Shown piece by piece: positions 5,858-8,534 of a stretch of DNA of 8,534 nucleotides. Made by a program: the position numbers and the translations under genes. The notes under the pieces were generated by a model, which was given only the letters and a program-made list of their open reading frames with translations, searched no databases and was not told where the DNA came from. Numbering within the stretch: position 1 is the first letter of the stretch; each line of letters opens with the position of its first letter. Source of the stretch: Myxococcales bacterium (GTDB taxonomy: Bacteria > Myxococcota > Polyangia > HGW-17 > SLPX01); the NCBI GenBank assembly GCA_007131745.1, contig SLPX01000210.1:1-8534 (forward strand), read 5' to 3'.

Positions 5858-5866
5858 AGGATAGCA
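5858..5866 (-). promoter_or_regulatory. Extended -10 promoter element upstream of the TPR lipoprotein gene
   Basis: Read on the minus strand this is TGCTATCCT, an extended -10 (TGn plus TATCCT, 4 of 6 against TATAAT). The -35 is poor; TTTTGC at a 15-bp gap is the best I find. Transcription would begin near 5851, leaving a leader of about 80 nt with the possible upstream ORF and hairpin. Confidence 0.35.
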
Positions 5867-5926
5867 TATAAGATCTTCGCAAAACACCACAGGGTTAAAA
5901 GTAGCGAGGCTCTTTTAGCCGAAGCA

Positions 5927-5990
5927 GCGGTTTGTCCGCTGCCGTATAAAAACAGGCTCGCTCAATCATTCGCGGTCATTAGAGCGAGCC
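5927..5990 (+). repeat. Two-hairpin dispersed repeat, copy 3
   Basis: The layout is that of the two copies near fbp: GCGG-TTTGT-CCGC (5927-5939), TGCCGTATAAAAACA, then arms GGCTCGCTC (5955-5963) and GAGCGAGCC (5982-5990). Compared with copies 1 and 2, the seventh pair of the long stem is C-G instead of T-A, with both sides changed together, and the short loop and spacer have gained bases. This keeps the pairing while the sequence drifts, so structure seems to be what is conserved. Confidence 0.75.
5946..5990 (-). terminator. Intrinsic-type terminator downstream of dnaB
   Basis: On the minus strand, a perfect 9-bp stem (GGCTCGCTC/GAGCGAGCC, loop 18 nt) is followed by TGTTTTTAT. It lies 109 bp after the dnaB stop, in the right orientation to end the rpsF-rpsR-rplI-dnaB transcript. 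It coincides with the long hairpin of repeat copy 3. The large loop makes it less than ideal. Confidence 0.5.
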
Positions 5991-6099
5991 GGATACGTGT
6001 AAAAGACCGATCTGTAGTTATGGAATAGCGCTCTATTGATTTCCCGGGGCGCTTCTGAAGTTTATTGATACAGATGTGGTAGTATCCCGGCCCGATAGA

Positions 6100-7542
6100 T
6101 CAAAAAACAGGCGGCTCACGGTCTTCCATGCCGGGGTCGGCGCGGAAGGTAGTGTTTTCAAATCTTGTATAGCTATCCAGGTAAACCAGTTTAACCTCTC
6201 CTGTGGGACCGTTTCGATGCTTGCCGATGATTACCTCGGCGGTATTGTCCACAGGTCCGTCATCTTCCTCGCCTGAACGCCTCTTGTATACGGCATCGCG
6301 ATAGATGAACAAGATGACATCCGCGTCCTGTTCAATAGCGCCCGATTCTCTCAGATCCGATAATCGCGGGCGCTTGTCTTCTCTTGATTCCACCATCCTG
6401 TTGAGCTGGCTCAAGGCGATAACAGGCACTTTCAACTCCTTCGCCATGGCCTTCAGGCCCCTTGAAATCTCGGCTATTTCTCTCTCCCTGCCATCGAACC
6501 TGCCACCGGATCCACTCATGAGCTGAAGATAATCCACAACAATCAAACCCAAGGGGTCCTCGCCTGAAAACACGGAAGCGTTCGCCCTGAACCGACGCGC
6601 CTTGTTCCTCACCTGCAGGGCCGAAACCATGGGGGTATCGTCGATGTATATCGGAGCGCTGTAAAGCTGGGACGCCACACCGGTCAATCGAAGCCAATCG
6701 TCTTCGGGAAACTTTCCTTCAAGGCGGAATTCTTTCAAGTTCACGCGGGCTTCGCTACACAACATCCTTTCTACGAGTTGCTGATCATTCATCTCCAGGG
6801 AAAAGAAAAGAACCGGCATCCCGAACTTGACGCCCGCGTTCTGCGCTATGTTGAGAGCAAGCGATGTCTTGCCCATTCCCGGCCGGGCGGCGAGTACTAT
6901 CAAATCACCGGGTTGAAACCCTCCGGTCATCTTGTCGAGATCCGCAAAGCCCGAGGGAACTCCGGTGATACCCTTTTTGCCGCTCGCTCCGCGGATTTCC
7001 ACCTTGCGAAAAACCTCTTTTATAACCGGTTTGACGTGTTTGAACGAGGATTGGTCCGAAGTTTTTGTGACATCAAAAATGGTCTGTTCAGACTTGTCCA
7101 GAAATGTTTCCGTGTCCGCTGGATCTCCAAAAGCCTCGTTTACGATCTCCGAGGCTGACTGGATGAGCCTGCGCAACATGCTCTTGTCGTGAACGATCTT
7201 AACGTAGTGATGAATGTTTTCCGCCGTTGGAATCCGGTTGGAAAGATCCACCAGATACGTCAACCCACCGCTGGTCTTGAGGTCCCCGTTTGACTTGAGT
7301 TGAGTTTCCAGACTTACCGGATCAATGGGACTCCCCGCATCATCGAGTTCCAGCATAGCTTTGAAGATCTGTTTATGCGCGGGAAGATAAAAATCATCTG
7401 GGTTCAAAAACTCGGCGGCCTGATGTATCGCCTCATTCCTGAGCAATACCCCTCCAAGCACTGAAGCCTCAGCTTCCTTGCTGTGAGGAGGGACTCTCAA
7501 CCCTCGATCCCCTCTGTCTCGCTCCGATCCGTTCACTTTCAA
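6100..7542 (-). CDS. dnaB: Replicative DNA helicase DnaB
   Basis: DnaB is the hexameric ATP-dependent 5'-3' helicase that unwinds DNA at the replication fork and recruits primase. The 480-residue product has the N-terminal helical domain (about 18-125), a linker, and the RecA-like motor domain (about 185-465). Motifs visible are Walker A ARPGMGKTS (219-227), the catalytic glutamate in FFSLEM (247-251, E250), Walker B LIVVDYLQL (333-341, D337), SQLNR (378-382), and the KHRNGPTG segment (441-448) that supplies the arginine finger. No intein or insertion is seen. The frame opens with TTG at 7540-7542, preceded by AAGGG at a 6-nt gap; a GTG two codons in (7534-7536) is an equally plausible start. 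It follows rplI after 94 bp, the usual place for dnaB behind the rpsF-rpsR-rplI genes. Confidence 0.97.
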   Translation of the reverse strand: MKVNGSERDRGDRGLRVPPHSKEAEASVLGGVLLRNEAIHQAAEFLNPDDFYLPAHKQIFKAMLELDDAGSPIDPVSLETQLKSNGDLKTSGGLTYLVDLSNRIPTAENIHHYVKIVHDKSMLRRLIQSASEIVNEAFGDPADTETFLDKSEQTIFDVTKTSDQSSFKHVKPVIKEVFRKVEIRGASGKKGITGVPSGFADLDKMTGGFQPGDLIVLAARPGMGKTSLALNIAQNAGVKFGMPVLFFSLEMNDQQLVERMLCSEARVNLKEFRLEGKFPEDDWLRLTGVASQLYSAPIYIDDTPMVSALQVRNKARRFRANASVFSGEDPLGLIVVDYLQLMSGSGGRFDGREREIAEISRGLKAMAKELKVPVIALSQLNRMVESREDKRPRLSDLRESGAIEQDADVILFIYRDAVYKRRSGEEDDGPVDNTAEVIIGKHRNGPTGEVKLVYLDSYTRFENTTFRADPGMEDREPPVF

Positions 7543-7559
7543 ACCCCACCCTTAGGCTC

Positions 7560-7583
7560 ACGGGATCCATATACGGGATCCAT
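7560..7583. repeat. Short direct repeat in the rplI-dnaB gap
   Basis: ACGGGATCCAT occurs at 7560-7570 and again at 7573-7583, a period of 13 bp. Each unit contains the palindrome GGATCC. It lies between the rplI stop and the dnaB start and could be a regulatory site or a local duplication. Confidence 0.4.
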
Positions 7584-7602
7584 GAGCGATAAAGTCCGAA
7601 AT

Positions 7603-7625
7603 CCCGGAACACTAGGATTTCCGGG
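7603..7625 (-). terminator. Hairpin between rplI and dnaB, possible attenuator
   Basis: CCCGGAA (7603-7609) pairs exactly with TTCCGGG (7619-7625) around a 9-nt loop, starting 11 bp beyond the rplI stop on the minus strand. It is followed by a weak T-bearing stretch rather than a proper T-run. It may lower read-through into dnaB or mark an RNA processing or stability point. Confidence 0.35.
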
Positions 7626-7636
7626 GTTCGACTTGA

Positions 7637-8098
7637 TTACTCCTCCTCGGCCACCACCCAGACCTTGATCTCCGCGGAAATCTCCGCAGCCAGCTTGAGC
7701 GTAACATTGAATACACCAAGGTTTTTGATCGGAGCCGCAAGAATTATCTTGCTAACTTCGATCTCAAAACCCTCCACCTTGAGAGCCTCGGCAATGTCAC
7801 GGACCGTCACCGACCCGTAAAGCTTTTCGTCATGGGTCACCTTTCGGGTTATCGTCAAGGATACGCCCTCAAGCCGCTCAGCCACTGATTTGGCTTCAGC
7901 CAACCGCTTATCGACTCGTTTCTGGATAACGCGCTGCTCATGTTCCAAGCGTTTCACGTTCCTGGGCGTAGCCGCCACGGCCAGCTTTCTCGGAATGAGA
8001 AAATTCCTCGCGTATCCGGCCCTCACGGTCACCACGTCTCCCATTCGGCCGAGATTAGCCACATCTTCGGAAAGAACCAGTTGCACAGTGGAACTCAT
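7637..8098 (-). CDS. rplI: 50S ribosomal protein L9
   Basis: L9 binds 23S rRNA at the base of the L1 stalk and helps maintain reading frame. The 153-residue product is close to the usual 148-150. It has the L9 signature in the N-terminal domain (VANLGRMGDVVTVRAGYARN, about 13-32, then FLIPRKLA), the long connecting helix rich in K/R/E, and a C-terminal domain ending in EEE. An earlier GTG at 8107 is rejected because it overlaps the ribosome binding site GAGGTGG (8104-8110), which sits 5 nt before the ATG at 8098. The gap to rpsR is 10 bp, so the two are co-transcribed. Confidence 0.96.
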   Translation of the reverse strand: MSSTVQLVLSEDVANLGRMGDVVTVRAGYARNFLIPRKLAVAATPRNVKRLEHEQRVIQKRVDKRLAEAKSVAERLEGVSLTITRKVTHDEKLYGSVTVRDIAEALKVEGFEIEVSKIILAAPIKNLGVFNVTLKLAAEISAEIKVWVVAEEE

Positions 8099-8108
8099 AT
8101 CATCCACC

Positions 8109-8360
8109 TCACTTTCCCGTCGCGGTGAAAGGCATCAAAGCCACAACACGTGCCCGCTTTATCGCCTCGGTCAGGTGACGTTGGTGTTTGGCGCAGTTTC
8201 CTGAAATTCTTCTGGGCACAATCTTGCCTCGGTCAGTGACAAAATATTTCAAGGTCTGTGGATCTTTGTAATCAATCCGCAAGCCCTTATCCGCACAAAA
8301 TCTGCAAATCTTCCGGCGACCGAAACTCCGCCGTTTCTTCATTGAATTGAAATCCGTCAT
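8109..8360 (-). CDS. rpsR: 30S ribosomal protein S18 (cysteine-containing form)
   Basis: S18 binds the 30S platform together with S6. The 83-residue product matches the family along its length: [12 protein letters not shown] (15-26), the IDYKD segment, [10 protein letters not shown], and the C-terminal [13 protein letters not shown]. Where E. coli S18 has CRFT and TRAKYQ, this protein has CRFC and NCAKHQ, giving three cysteines and a histidine suitable for a zinc site (the C+ type). The start at 8360 has GAGGAG upstream on the minus strand. It follows rpsF by 31 bp, as expected for the S6-S18 pair. Confidence 0.97.
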   Translation of the reverse strand: MTDFNSMKKRRSFGRRKICRFCADKGLRIDYKDPQTLKYFVTDRGKIVPRRISGNCAKHQRHLTEAIKRARVVALMPFTATGK

Positions 8361-8391
8361 GGTTAAATCTCCTCAAATCCGGAAAAATCGG

Positions 8392-8534
8392 CTACTCGCC
8401 TTTCTTCCCGGCGTCATCATCGTCCGCTTCGTCGCTATCCCCTCCATCAGTGTCTTCCGCATCGTATTTCCGGCCGGAAGCATTATCATCATCGTAATCG
8501 TCTTCATCGTCATCATCGTCATCGTCATCGTCAT
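8392..8534 (-). CDS. rpsF: C-terminal acidic tail of 30S ribosomal protein S6 (partial)
   Basis: A frame open from the window edge to a TAG (8392-8394) encodes 46 residues, 23 of them Asp and 4 Glu, beginning with nine consecutive Asp and ending AGKKGE. None of the folded S6 core is in the window, so the assignment rests on position: it lies 31 bp upstream of rpsR, on the same strand, where rpsF normally sits. S6 proteins often have acidic C-terminal extensions, and in E. coli RimK adds glutamates there after translation. The DNA is a GAC/GAT triplet array and so may vary in length between strains. The 5' part of the gene is outside the window. Confidence 0.7.
   Translation of the reverse strand, partial: DDDDDDDDDEDDYDDDNASGRKYDAEDTDGGDSDEADDDDAGKKGE

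Overview
The window looks like a chromosomal stretch of a Gram-negative, moderate-GC bacterium, probably a deltaproteobacterium (Desulfobacterota). The evidence is the gene order rpsF-rpsR-rplI-dnaB, two lipoprotein signal peptides, a class I fructose-1,6-bisphosphatase, and a canonical sigma-54 promoter with tandem upstream sites. The lineage is an inference; no marker here fixes it. || Layout. Positions 1-676 hold no convincing gene but carry several inverted and direct repeats, ending in a perfect 11-bp palindrome just before a methyltransferase-like lipoprotein gene (677-1828, +). Positions 1829-2366 are non-coding and densely structured: a nested-hairpin region (about 1887-2053) and two full copies of a 63-bp, two-hairpin repeat. 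A sigma-70-type promoter then leads into fbp (2444-3478, +). Convergent to fbp on the minus strand is a 63-codon ORF (3549-3740) with an excellent ribosome binding site, a consensus sigma-54 promoter, and two palindromic sites 42 bp apart further upstream. Upstream of that is a 598-residue TPR lipoprotein gene (3976-5772, -). A third copy of the repeat (5927-5990) lies between it and dnaB and reads as an intrinsic terminator for the minus strand. || Positions 6100-8534 are the ribosomal protein/replication cluster, all on the minus strand: rpsF (only the C-terminus is in the window), rpsR, rplI, then dnaB after a 94-bp gap. The S6 end is a strikingly aspartate-rich tail, and S18 is the cysteine-rich, probably zinc-binding form. 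|| How the parts fit together. The right half is housekeeping translation and replication, fbp is gluconeogenesis, and the two lipoproteins are envelope proteins of unknown role. The most unusual material is between genes: the complete sigma-54 regulatory architecture in front of an unrecognised small ORF, and the repeat family whose stem is preserved by a compensatory base-pair change.
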